Below are positions 54,543-64,000 of a stretch of 64,000 nucleotides of DNA, in pieces. Source of the stretch: Myrmaecium sp. VS I D KN 1 (Eukaryota > Ascomycota > Dothideomycetes > Valsariales > Valsariaceae); the NCBI GenBank assembly GCA_019775845.1, contig JADQAV010000007.1:124390-188389 (forward strand), in the 5' to 3' direction. Position numbers and translations under genes: made by a program. Numbering within the stretch: position 1 is the first letter of the stretch; every line of letters starts with the position of its first letter. The notes beneath the pieces are model-generated. The model was not told the origin of the DNA, did no database searches, and saw only the letters and a program-made list of their open reading frames with translations.

Positions 54543-55357
54543 ATCGCCGTATTGTGAGGATGATGTTGAAGGTGCCGCTGTCTGTGGTTGCAGGTCGGGG
54601 GAAGAGACGGGGTTTGTGGTGTTGTGTTGGAGGGGAGTTGCCGTGTGTGTTGTGCTTGGTGGACGATTGCGGAGAGAGTTCGGAGGAGGGTTGGCCTATC
54701 GTGGCGGTGGGAGGCAAGTGGGCCAACCCTTCAGCAATTAGGCTGGCGCCAAGCCTGATGTCCGCATTCGGAAATCGAGTGCTTCAATCCGCAAAAAAAA
54801 AAGTCGAATAATCCATTGAGGAGGGAAGGGAGGGGAGAGTCCTTCATCTCTTCTTGCAATAGATGGGTCCGGCCTGATAGTCCACTAATATCTGGATAGT
54901 AAATCATACTTACACCATGACGTATTGGATCAATTTATGGTGAGGTAGTAGCCATAATTGACTTTACGTGGAATTCTGACTCAAGCAATGATAGATGTAC
55001 AACTCTCTTCTCAAATACAATTCCATTATATATACCAAGATTTCGCTAGAGGAATTTCAAAAACACATACCAAAAACGGCAGGGGGAAACATTGATGAGT
55101 TGAAAGCTATACAGAGACACAAGACGATTGCGAGAACATGGAAATGGAGGGTGAAAACAATATTTACTGGTGGTATCAGGTGGCCAGCGAGTTACAGGTC
55201 TGAAGTCATCTTGTTCAACCGTACTTCGCGCTCCGTAGCGTTCAGCGTCCAGTATTCGCATATATATTTGATGATCGTGTCGGTTCCACACGAAAGACAG
55301 CGCAGAACAACGAAAGAAACGATTTTTATGCGGATTTGTGGATTTCAAGGGGACAGG
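54543..55357. other. ArfGAP upstream region and PEPCK 3' flank
   Basis: About 815 bp. AT-richer than its surroundings from about 54,880 to 55,110. No gene seen. Confidence 0.5.
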
Positions 55358-57646
55358 TTAGACTTGAGGACCAGCCTTGAGAACCTCCGGGGTCGCCTGG
55401 TCCTCGTATTTCTTGAAGTTCTCGGTGAACAGCCCACCAAGCTTCTTGACTTCCTCCCTGAAGTCGGCGGTGCCATGCCAGCTCTTGGCAGGGTTGAGCA
55501 GCTCGTCCGGAACGTTGGGGCAAGACTTCGGGACGTGGAGGTTGAAGACTTCATAAGTCTCGTACTCGGCCTTCGCGAGCTCACCGCTGTGGATGGCATC
55601 GAGAATGGCACGAGTGTACTTGAGAGGGCAACGCTTGCCGCCAGTGGTAGCGCCAGCACCAACCCATCCGGTGTTGAGCAGCCAGGCGTTGACCTTATGC
55701 TGGGCGATCTTGTCCGCGAGCATCCTTGCGTAGCGCATGGGATGGAGGGCAAGGAAGGGCTGAGCGAAGCAAGAGGAGAAGGTAGCTTGAGGCTCGGTGA
55801 CACCTTGCTCAGTGCCAGCCATCTTCGAGGTGTAACCCGAGATGAAGTGGTACATGGTCTGCTCGGTGGTAAGCTTGGAGATGGGAGGAAGAACACCGCG
55901 AGCGTCACAGGTGAGAAGGATGATGTTGGTAGGGTGGCCGGAGGAGATGCAAGGGATCTTGGTGTTCTCGATGTATTCGATGGGATAGGCGCAACGTGTG
56001 TTCTCGGTCAAAGTGTCATCGTCGTAGTCAACAACGCGGGTAACCGGGTCAAAGACAACGTTCTCGAGTACGGCGCCGAAGCGGATGGCCCCGAAGATGT
56101 CGGGCTCCTTTTCGGCGGAGAGACCGATACACTTGGCGTAACAGCCGCCCTCAATGTTGAAGACGCCGGTGTCGGTCCAGCAGTGCTCGTCATCGCCGAT
56201 GAGGGCACGCTTGGGGTCGGCAGAAAGGGTAGTCTTGCCGGTGCCGGAAAGACCGAAGAAAACGGTGACATCGCCGTCCTTGCCCTCGTTCGCTGAGGAG
56301 TGCAGCGTGAGCACGTTGTGCTTCACGGGCATCTCGTAGAAGAGCACGGTGAAGATGCCTTTCTTCATCTCACCGGCGTACTCTGTACCGAGGATGACCA
56401 TCTCCTTCTCGGCGAAGTTGATGGAAACGGAGGTCGAAGAGGTCATGCCGGAAGTGAACTTGTTGGCCGGGAAGGCGCCTGCATTGTAGATGACATAGTC
56501 GGGGTGGAAGCCCGCGAGCTCCTCCCGCGAGGGGCGGATGAGCATGTTGCGCATGAAGAGAGCATGGTAGGCGCGAGCGCAGACCACTCGGACGCGGATC
56601 CTGTAGCGTTCATCCCAGCCAGCGTAACCGTCAACGACGTAGATACGGTTCCTTGTGTTGAGGTAGTCGATGGCACGCTCGCGATTGATTTGCCAGACCT
56701 GAAACAGGGAGTCAGCAAGGGACCAGACAGAGCTGAAGAGGGGCGAGGCCCAGGAAGAACTTGAAGGGATGCATGAGACACGTGAGGCATGTGCAAGATC
56801 GGGTTAGAGGATTGCGGGGCAAGCGTCCGGGCCTTGCCGAGGGCGCCCACACCCGCACCATTCGCCGGGTCGATCCTCGGCTATGTTCTCCTCGTATGAC
56901 GATGGTCTTTATGACGCTGGTCGCGCAGAGAGAAAGTCGAATCGAGTGCGGGGAAGGGGGAACGGCGGCTTGCGGGTGGAGTTGTGGACATGGGATGCTG
57001 GTGTTGTGCAATTGAGGTACCGTCACGTACCTCTGGCTTCATGGGCTTGTTAACCGGCCCCCACCACACTTCCTTCTCAGACTCGGCATCCTGCACGATA
57101 CGCTTGTCGGAGGGCGAGCGACCAGTCTTAGCACCAGAGTATGCCGAGAGTGCGCCTGTTGAGGTGATGGCGGAACCGGTCTCGTAAACGAGGGCGTCTT
57201 CGTACAGCGCAGCAACGGAGGGGTTTGCAATCTGCGTGTAGCACATCGGTGTCAGCTCGTATTCGACGTGGAGGGGCCATGGCGAGGGCTCTTACGATAG
57301 CGACGCGGTCATAGTCGATGTGTGCCTTGTCGTGGAGCTCCTCCTCAATTTCCGTGTGCTCCTTTTGGGGCCTGCATCGTGCGAGGACGATCGTCAGCGT
57401 CAATTCCCGGTCATCCCTTCGAGAGGCCACGGGAGGCACTTACTGGATACCACTGGGGTGGAGGGCGGTCTTGTTGACGGTGCTTGAGGCGGCCATGTTG
57501 CCGAAGAAGGGATTCAGAAGGGAAGTGGAGTGGAAGTTGTTGCGCTGCTGCTTCGAGACCTGTTGACGGGCGAAGTCTGAGGCGAGAGGTGCGGGAGATG
57601 CAGTGCGAACGGGAGGGAGGAGCTTGTCTTTATTATAGGAAGCCAT
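55358..57646 (-). CDS. acuF: ATP-dependent phosphoenolpyruvate carboxykinase
   Basis: Converts oxaloacetate and ATP to PEP, CO2 and ADP, the committing step of gluconeogenesis from acetate, fatty acids or amino acids; cytosolic. Four exons, 57646-57444, 57371-57296, 57231-57031 and 56698-55358, encode 606 residues, matching fungal homologues. Visible motifs: the N-terminal [10 protein letters not shown] substrate region, [18 protein letters not shown], the P-loop [11 protein letters not shown] (about 305-315), the metal-binding DDEHCW region and [19 protein letters not shown]. An N-terminal extension ([11 protein letters not shown] and upstream) precedes the catalytic core, as is common in filamentous fungi. 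The 333-nt third intron is long for this window. A CCG-N7-CCG element lies about 230 bp upstream of the start, consistent with AcuK/AcuM control. The gene symbol follows Aspergillus usage (PCK1 in yeast). Confidence 0.96.
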
Positions 57647-57872
57647 CTTGACGTCGGTCGGGTCGACAGTACGCAGCGGTCGGAAGTGGGAAGTGATCGT
57701 TTTGGTTCAAGGCAGGTCCTAGTCTGCCCCGGATTCTGTACGGCGCACGATGATTGGGCGTGGGGGTGGGCGTAGGGATGTGCCGAGGATGGGGGGTGGA
57801 TGGGGTCCGGTCCAGACTGCTCCTAGATGTCCCGAGGATAGCCAGCGGACGGTGAACGGGACGATAATGAAC

Positions 57873-57885
57873 CGGAGGGGAGCGG
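57873..57885 (-). promoter_or_regulatory. CCG-N7-CCG element (AcuK/AcuM type)
   Basis: On the plus strand it reads CGGAGGGGAGCGG, which is CCG-N7-CCG on the PEPCK coding strand, about 230 bp before the start codon. This spacing is the published binding site of the AcuK/AcuM zinc-cluster pair that activates gluconeogenic genes in Aspergillus. In GC-rich DNA such a match can also occur by chance. Confidence 0.5.
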
Positions 57886-58860
57886 GCGAGGGCAGAGAAA
57901 ACCAGCCGGGTTGAGTTCGGAAGTGGAGAGGCGGAGGCTAGATACGGGATGCGATGAAAGAATGATCCATGCTCTTCACGGCTTCACACGGGGCGCGGTA
58001 CTATTATGTACTGAGTATCCATGTTCGCGAGGGCGGGATGCGTTCGTCCGGAGGGAGAAAGGCTGACCAACCTGAAGTCAGGGAGACAGTGACCTCCTGG
58101 AATGCAGTGGCTGATCATCCTTTCCAGGGAGTGACGAATGACAAGCACAAACAAAGCAGCTTGAACTCTTTCCATATACGCCCCTAGGTACAAAGCATCT
58201 CCATACCTACATACTGAGATCGTTTCTCCAGAACAGACTCCCCTATTCCTCGCCGCTGCAACGGAGAGAGGATCGGCTCGAAGCGGGCACTGCAGGAGAG
58301 TGGACCTCAGGCTTACAATCCCCATCGCTCCTCTTGGACAACTAACTAGCTGACGCGGAGGGAAGGGGTGGGATTGTGGGAATGAGGGGCAGCGGGCCAC
58401 CTACGCCCCGCTCCGGCTGCGGGAAGCACGCTGATTGGACGATTCTACCCCGCGATGATGACATCCAACGGGGAGCCCTTTCTTTGGCTGGACGAACGGC
58501 TCTCCCCATTGTCGTCCGCCTCAGCGCTCGGCTATTCACTCCCCACCGTAGGTAGGCAGCTGCGCCCCGGAGACAAGGGGAGAGGTGAAGATACATAATA
58601 GGGGGAGAAAAGACAGGCGCGTCCAAACCCAGTCGTCCAAGCTGCCATCAATTTTAATGGAATTCGATTGACCAAGAATCCGCCGTAATTATTCTGCGTG
58701 ATGAGTTTCCCCTGCTGGGTCCCGATCGGGACGGTTCGTGAGCTGCTGGCTAGGGGTGCTGCATGCGGAGTCCCCATGCTCTGCCTGAGGCCCTGAGGCT
58801 GGCAACAAGCCCCAGTCCTCTACATGACCTATGTATATAAAGGCTGCGTGCCTACCTTGA

Positions 58861-58983
58861 CCGTAATTCCTTACCTCAGTTAAACTCAGACGAACGATTG
58901 TTGAGCAGCCAATCAGGGCTGCGCCCTGGCTAGCCAATCAGGGTGGTCGATACTGCGTAAGGAACCCCGATGCCGTAATTCCT
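58861..58983. repeat. Short segment bounded by 11-bp direct repeats with an internal duplicated CCAAT word
   Basis: CCGTAATTCCT occurs at 58861-58871 and again at 58973-58983. Between them GCCAATCAGGG occurs twice (58908-58918 and 58933-58943). A shorter CCGTAATT is at 58683-58690. Confidence 0.7.
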
Positions 58984-58984
58984 C

Positions 58985-59200
58985 CTATCCAAACATTATA
59001 TACATAGGTAAAGTCACCCGAGTGGCTGGGCTTCGGCTCAATATAAGGCTCTTCGAGCTCAAGGTTTGTCTTTTTAAAATAAGGACTTTATTATGAAAGA
59101 AGTAGGAAACGAATAATATAGTATTACTTTCTTTCCGATTCGGTTATAAGAGAGGGAGAAAGAAAATGGGAGCAACGCCGACTACTCCGATTCACTAAGT
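58985..59200. other. AT-rich block
   Basis: Markedly more A/T than the surrounding DNA, with TATA/TTTAAA words and no open frame of note. It could be a decayed insertion or simply 3' flank of the sirtuin gene; no terminal repeats are seen. Confidence 0.5.
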
Positions 59201-59315
59201 TCGTGGAGAGAAGGATCCAAGAAACGCCTAAGTACTCCCCGGAGCTCTGGCACCGTAAATGATCATCCGCATCCCGGGAATGCTACCCGACCAAGACCAC
59301 AGTTCCATCCTAACA

Positions 59316-60341
59316 TCACTTCTTCGTCCTCGCCAAGTCCTCCACCTCCTCCGGCAACTCTCCGATCACGTCCTTCAAGATCTCCGGCACGATAACCCCA
59401 GCATCCCCTTGAAAGAACCAGTCGTTCTCCGCGAGACCAGCCCCAGGAGCATCGCTGCGATCCATATTCACCACCGCCACCCGAGCGCCCTGCCGCCTCG
59501 CCTTATCCACATACCCAGCCGCAGGGTACACCTTGCTCGAGGTTCCAATTACGAGCATGAGGTCGATGTGGCCGGCATCCGTCATCCACTTGCACACCTC
59601 CGACAGCGTCTTCTCGGGAAGCATCTCGCCGAACCAGACGACGCCGGGCCGGAGCAGACCCGTCTTGCACTTGGGGCACTTGGGCAGGTCATCCGGCGTG
59701 AGCGAGGGGAGCGGTACGCTCGCGTCGGAGATGTCGAGGTCGCGCGCGGCGTCGGTGGTCGGGTCGATCGCCTCGCCGGCCGGGTCGGTGGGGATGGCCA
59801 GCGCGGGCGTGATGGGATCGGTGTAGTTGTCGCGCTCGACGTGGTTGCAGAAGAAGGAGGAGCATTTGACGTCGAAGAGGGAGCCGTGTAGGAGTTTGAG
59901 CTTCTCCGGGGGGTGGCCGGCGCGCTGGGAGAGACCTGCGAGGTTGTTAGTGCGGGTTCCCCCGGATGCTGAAGAAAGCACCTAAACGGACTTACCGTCA
60001 ACGTTTTGGGACAACGTCAAGAAGTCCTTCTTCCGGGCCAGCTCTGCCAGGGCTAGGTGTGCTCGGTTTGGTTTTGCTGTCAACGCCATGTGTCTTCTGT
60101 AATTGTAGAACTGCCAGACCAGGCCTGGTTGAGCCTGCCAGGCTTCCGGGGTAGCCAGGTCCGTTGCGTTGTGTGTCCGCCACAGCCCTCCTGCGCCGCG
60201 GAATGTGGGGAGTCCAGACGAGGCTGAAAGGCCAGCGCCTAGCAGAGCGAGGATCTTTTTGCTTGATCGAAGATGTTCGGTGAAAGAGGCGAGATCCTCC
60301 GGATCCACAACGGACTGGGGTGCGGCCGCCGTCGAGGCCAT
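59316..60341 (-). CDS. SIRT5-like sirtuin (NAD-dependent lysine deacylase)
   Basis: Removes acyl groups from lysine with NAD+ as cosubstrate. Two exons, 60341-59996 and 59935-59316, encode 321 residues. The NAD-binding motif is GAGLSASSGLPTFRG (35-49), SQNVDGL (111-117) lines the ribose pocket, the catalytic histidine is H132 (LLHGSLF) and the zinc cysteines are C140/C145 and C202/C205. The segment WQFYNYRR (76-83) carries Tyr79 and Arg82, which align with Tyr102 and Arg105 of human SIRT5, the pair that binds the carboxylate of succinyl- or malonyl-lysine. This places it in class III. Between the two cysteine pairs lies a loop of about 55 residues, longer than usual. The mitochondrial signal is weak (MASTAAAPQ start), so location is open. 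Transcribed away from ICP55 across 0.5 kb. Confidence 0.92.
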
Positions 60342-60877
60342 CCTGAAGAGTCGTTTAGGGGCACGGCGGTAGGAAGAGTGGAATGGATAAGATTCAATCG
60401 AAGCAGCAGTAGGCCTCCAATTATATGGGATGTGGCTGCGCACAAGGCCACAGACGTCGTGGCACGGTAAGCAACAAGGTGGGACAGTTAGAGATTGAGC
60501 AGACAGCGCAGACCGAGTGCGACTGACTGGCACGGTAGATAGGCAGAGGGCAGGGACAGAATGGATGTGCAGTGGAACTTCTGTCGCTATTCTCATTGAT
60601 TGATAAGTTACTGTAGCTTGGGGCGAGCGTTGGTGTTGAGAACTTGAAAGTGATGAGTGCCATCATCCATACCAGCTTGAACCGATCCTATCAGCTCTTA
60701 TCGATTGCAAAGGTGGGTGACATGTGGCAGCCTCAGGATCCACTTCCAGGGTCCCCCGGTTTTTGGCCGCCGTCGGAGTCTCGGGCCGGGCCAGTCGGGC
60801 ATCCGCTGGTGCTTCCGCCCGTCGTTTTCCCCCGTCCCGCTTCTCTCTTCCGCCCTGCAGCCCCGGCCGTCCAGACC
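60342..60877. promoter_or_regulatory. Shared divergent promoter of sirtuin and ICP55
   Basis: 536 bp between two start codons that face away from each other; it must serve both genes. No known element recognised with confidence. Confidence 0.6.
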
Positions 60878-62604
60878 ATGCGAGCTGTCCTGCGTTCTCT
60901 GCTGCCGGCCTCCAGGGTGCGACTCTGCGCCGCTCCGCGGACACGGAATGCCGGCCTCCCCTCGCTCCCCGCCCGCCGGACGATGGTGTCGGCGGCCGAT
61001 CTGCAATTCGGCCAGCCTCTTCACGAGACCCATCCACACCTGCTGAAGCCCGGTGAAAGTGAGTGAGGACATTCCCGCACGATCATGATCTTCATTGCAC
61101 GCAATTGACCTCCGGCGTCACAGTAACACCGGGAATCTCCGCTCTTGAATATGCCCAGCGACGCGCAAAGCTGGCCAAGGCCCTCCCGCCCCGATCGGTC
61201 GCCATCGTAGCCGCGTCCGACATCAAGTATCGCTCCGGGGCGGTCTTTTACGATTTCCACCAAGACTCCGACTTCCTCTACCTCACCGGTAATACCTGCG
61301 GTCCACAATTGGTGGGGAGCCCATGCTGACGGGGCGAACAGGCTTCAAGGAGCCGGAGGCGGTTGCGATCATCGGTACGGCTGCGCCTGGACGACGTGGA
61401 AGCGGCGACATGCTGACCGGAGGCAGAGAAACCCGGGGATGGCGCGGAACATCAATTTCATCTCTACTGCCGACCGAAGGACCCGAAAGCTGAGCTCTGG
61501 GATGGGGCACGCTCCGGTATCCAAGCCGCCGAGGACGTCTTCAATGCAGATATAGTGAGCAGATGAGAGCTTTCCGGCATGCGTGCAGAGAACAGGGCTC
61601 ACAAACCGAAGGCCGGCGACATCAACAAACTTCACTACATCCTCCCTGACATTTTGAAACGCAACGTCCACGTCTTCACGGATCTCCCCAAATCCTTCCA
61701 GCCCCGCACCGCCTACACCCACTACCTCTCCGGCCTCGACACGAACCGCGTGAAGGGCTTCCCCAACCTCCTTCACGAGCTAGGCATCAGCAGCGTCAAG
61801 CCCCTCCGCCAGCACCTCAACGAGATCCGCCTGATCAAGTCCCCCGCCGAGATCGCCAACATGCGCCGCGCGGGCCAGGCCTCCGGCCGCGCCTTCACCG
61901 CGGCCATGTCCCAAGGCTGGGACACCGAGGCCGCCCTGGCCGCCTTCCTCGACTACCGCTTCAAGGTGAACGGGTGCGAGGCGGCCGCCTACGTCCCCGT
62001 CGTCGCCGGCGGCGAGAACGCCCTGTCGATCCACTACGTCCGCAACGACGCCCGCCTCCCCGCGGACGGGCTCGTCCTCGTCGACGCCGGCGGCCAGCAC
62101 GGCGGCTACATCACCGACATCACCCGCACCTGGCCCGTGTCCGGCCGGTTCACGGCCGCCCAGCGCGACCTCTATGCCGTCGTCCTTGCCGTCCAGCGCT
62201 CCGTCGTCAGCCTCTGCCGCGCCGACGCCGGCTTCACCCTCGACCGCCTGCACCGCGTCGCCGAGACCGGCCTCCGGGACGGCCTCGCCCAGCTCGGCTT
62301 CGACTTCGGCCGCAAGGACCGCCGGATCGAGGACCTCTTCCCCCACCACGTCGGCCACTACGTCGGCCTCGACGTGCACGACTGCCCCGGCGTCGGCCGC
62401 AACCGCGCCCTCCAGCCCGGCATGTGCGTCACCGTCGAGCCCGGCATCTACATCGGTGCTGAGGACGACCGCTGGCCGGCCGCCTTCCGCGGCATCGGCA
62501 TCCGCATCGAGGACTCCGTCGCCGTCGACGCCGCCAGCCCCTTCGTCCTGACCACCGAGGCCGTCAAGGAAATCGTCGATATTGAGGAGCTGCGGGAGGA
62601 CTGA
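60878..62604 (+). CDS. ICP55: ICP55-like mitochondrial aminopeptidase (Xaa-Pro aminopeptidase 3 type)
   Basis: Trims one residue from mitochondrial proteins after presequence cleavage, stabilising them against N-end-rule turnover. Five exons, 60878-61058, 61124-61288, 61342-61374, 61427-61554 and 61612-62604, encode 499 residues. The Arg/Leu-rich N-terminus (MRAVLRSLLPASRVRLCAAP) is a presequence. The family signature GQPLHETHPHLLKPGE joins ITPGISALEYAQRR across intron 1. Exon 3 is only 33 nt. Exons 3-5 then give the conserved HQFHLYCRPKDPKAELWDG and GDINKLHYILPDIL. The pita-bread domain holds the dimetal ligands: two Asp in VDAGGQHGGYITDITRTWP, His in HHVGHYVGLDVHD, Glu in VEPGIYIG and Glu in IRIEDS. 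Intron 4 uses an AAG acceptor, chosen to keep the frame; that junction is the least sure. Confidence 0.92.
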
Positions 62605-63674
62605 CGTCGATCGGTAGGAGAGAAGTACTAACTGATGTAGAATATATGAGGAAACGCCCCCCCGGTATACTTCGGTGACTACGAAGTTCTTACCATCGAC
62701 CATGTATAAACCGACCCCTATTTTTAGCTCTGTAGCCAACAGAAAAAGGAAAACGTTCGATTTCACAGTTCATCACGCAAACACACTCCTTCGAATCCTC
62801 AAGTCTGAAAAGCGTCCACATGTTCATTCGCTCGCTGTCTAGTTTACTTCAAACCCAGATCCGATCTGCCGCATCTCCTTACCCCTTCCCACCGACCTTC
62901 CCCAGCTTCTACTAACCTCTCCCGCCTCGTGAACTCCTGGGAAAAGAACAGGACCGACCAGATAAACAAGCAACCACACCTCCCCGTCCCGTCCCCTTTT
63001 CCCCTACCCCCTTCCCGCCCGATCCTTGTCTGAAGGCACTGGCGGAGGGATCCGAGCGCATTCTTGTACCCGAAAGCGCATCCGCATGGCCATCGTCGAG
63101 GAGGCACTTCTCCGTTGCGTAGAAGGCTTCTCGAAGGGTCCTTTTCCACTTCCGACGCGTAGCCGAAGCGCCCATGACTGATGAATCCAGGGTCAGGCTG
63201 CGCAAGCGGCTGTGTCGGCTCCCTTGATTCTGGTACAGAGACCAGATCGTCCCGTTCTCGCCTGTTTGACTGACAGCTCCCTCAAAGAATGGTAAAACCA
63301 ACCAACCCCATCCCACCGTGAAAATGATGAAACAGGGAGGGCGAAAGAAAAAGAAAAGAAGGAAACGAAAATGGTATTATCAAAGGCGGGACCGAAACAC
63401 GATTAGTAGATGGGTCTCTATGACGCGCCTTCCAAACCACAGAGGGGGACGGAAAGATCCAAAAAGAAAAAGCCATGGATACAGAAAACCAGAAAAAAAA
63501 AGGGGGGGACATTGTGATATCATATGCAGAGTAGTCGATGCAGTGTGCAGAGGCGGAATGCAGGGAACAAAAAGGAAGAAACGAGCATCCCCCCATGCGC
63601 CAGGATAATGGAAGCTCATAACTTCCCGAACGCCCAAAAAGGATGTGACCAAGTTGAAGACCAGAGATCGACCT
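62605..63674. other. 3' flanks of ICP55 and of the right-edge gene
   Basis: Convergent 3' ends are expected here. Purine-rich DNA at 63320-63510 (AGAAAAAG words) is noted. No gene seen. Confidence 0.5.
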
Positions 63675-64000
63675 TCAGCTGTTGCTGATGATGACTCTCG
63701 CACCCTCTTTGCCCAAGACGCCCCTCTCCTTGGCCTTGGGCGACCTGTCTCGACCTTTCTTTCTTGATAGAAATCCCAGCATCCCGGACGGGCGAGGCTC
63801 CTCCTTGGCAGTTGGACTGACCATCGCACTGCTCTGGTTTGCCATCTCGGACCACGAACCTGTTTCGTGCAGCTGAACCTGAACGCCTCCCCCCATCGAC
63901 GTGTTGCGTGTGCTGCCACGCTGCTTGTTCATGGGGCGAGAGAAGGATGGTACGGGTTTCGCCGAATGATCTTGCTGTCCGTTTGGAAAGTAATCAGTAC
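63675..64000 (-). CDS. C-terminal end of an unknown protein, cut by the window edge
   Basis: The frame is open from the right edge (first full codon at 63998) to a stop at 63675, at least 107 residues. It begins TDYFPNGQQDHSAKPVPSF and ends GVLGKEGARVIISNS. The tail is Ser/Pro-rich and then basic (MLGFLSRKKGRDRSPKAKER), and looks like an ordered C-terminal tail of a larger signalling or cytoskeletal protein rather than a complete small protein. I cannot name the family. There is no in-window start; an internal Met at 63932 is probably not the true start because the frame continues without a break to the edge. Confidence 0.6.
   Translation of the reverse strand, partial: TDYFPNGQQDHSAKPVPSFSRPMNKQRGSTRNTSMGGGVQVQLHETGSWSEMANQSSAMVSPTAKEEPRPSGMLGFLSRKKGRDRSPKAKERGVLGKEGARVIISNS

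Larger units (their letters stand above)
57647..59315. other. PEPCK promoter and flank of the sirtuin gene
   Basis: No gene seen. Contains the AcuK/AcuM-type element, CCTAGGTA/TACCTACATAC words at about 58180-58220, duplicated GCCAATCAGGG and CCGTAATTCCT words (58861-58983), and an AT-rich block at about 58985-59200. Confidence 0.5.

Noticed and set aside
54995-56296. 433-codon open frame on the plus strand
   Set aside because: It lies opposite the PEP carboxykinase last exon, whose motifs are unambiguous; the frame is open because of strong codon bias on the real strand.
61342-61611. Apparent frame breaks in the ICP55 gene
   Set aside because: They are explained by two short introns with GT...AG ends that restore the conserved sequence, so this is not a pseudogene.
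61780-62766. 328-codon open frame on the minus strand
   Set aside because: Antisense shadow of ICP55.

Overview
The window is nuclear DNA of a filamentous ascomycete (Pezizomycotina). The genes are separated by GC-moderate DNA. Their introns are short (about 49-70 nt, the longest about 230 nt) with GT...AG ends and CTAAC/CTGAC-like branch sites. The proteins are typically fungal: divergent Ftr1/Fet3, a full-size PDR transporter, Rad4, ATP-type PEP carboxykinase and Icp55. I cannot name the genus. No rRNA, tRNA, CRISPR array or recognisable transposon or virus-like element was found.

Layout. 0.4-7.5 kb (all minus strand): a cytosolic short-chain dehydrogenase, a disordered nuclear-type protein of unknown function, and a Pca1-type P1B metal ATPase. 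9.6-19.1 kb (all plus strand): RAD4/XPC repair factor, an unknown protein whose first ~75 residues look like a ubiquitin-like fold, the ribosome-biogenesis factor BUD22, and a YSC84/LSB3 actin-patch protein. 22.3-31.4 kb: an iron module of FTR1 permease (minus) and FET3 multicopper ferroxidase (plus), transcribed away from each other, followed by a ferric reductase (plus). 31.4-38.6 kb: a 7.1-kb stretch with no convincing gene. 38.6-50.5 kb (plus): a mitochondrial short-chain dehydrogenase, a PDR-type ABC transporter, and an oxoglutarate/malate-type mitochondrial carrier. 51.3-64.0 kb: SFT1 Golgi SNARE (plus), an AGE2/SMAP-like ArfGAP (minus), PEP carboxykinase (minus), a SIRT5-like sirtuin (minus) divergent from ICP55 (plus), and the C-terminal end of an unknown gene running off the right edge (minus).

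How they work together. The clearest functional unit is reductive iron assimilation: the reductase makes Fe(II), Fet3 re-oxidises it, and Ftr1 imports it. The 1.1-kb promoter shared by FTR1 and FET3 carries two exact matches and one near match to the (G/A)ATC(T/A)GATAA site of SreA/Sre1-type GATA repressors, and a near match lies about 50 bp before the reductase start. PEP carboxykinase has a CCG-N7-CCG element of the AcuK/AcuM type upstream. SFT1 and the ArfGAP both serve Golgi/endosome traffic and lie tail to tail. The sirtuin and ICP55 share a 0.5-kb promoter, and ICP55 is a mitochondrial enzyme.

Gene models were built by hand from splice signals and reading-frame continuity. Exon ends are given in the entries. 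Starts of the metal ATPase and of the 2.2-4.0 kb gene are the least certain. The intergenic DNA has many short simple repeats, homopolymer tracts, three runs of N, and recurrent TACCTA/GTACAGTATGTA-type motifs, some of them perfect palindromes.
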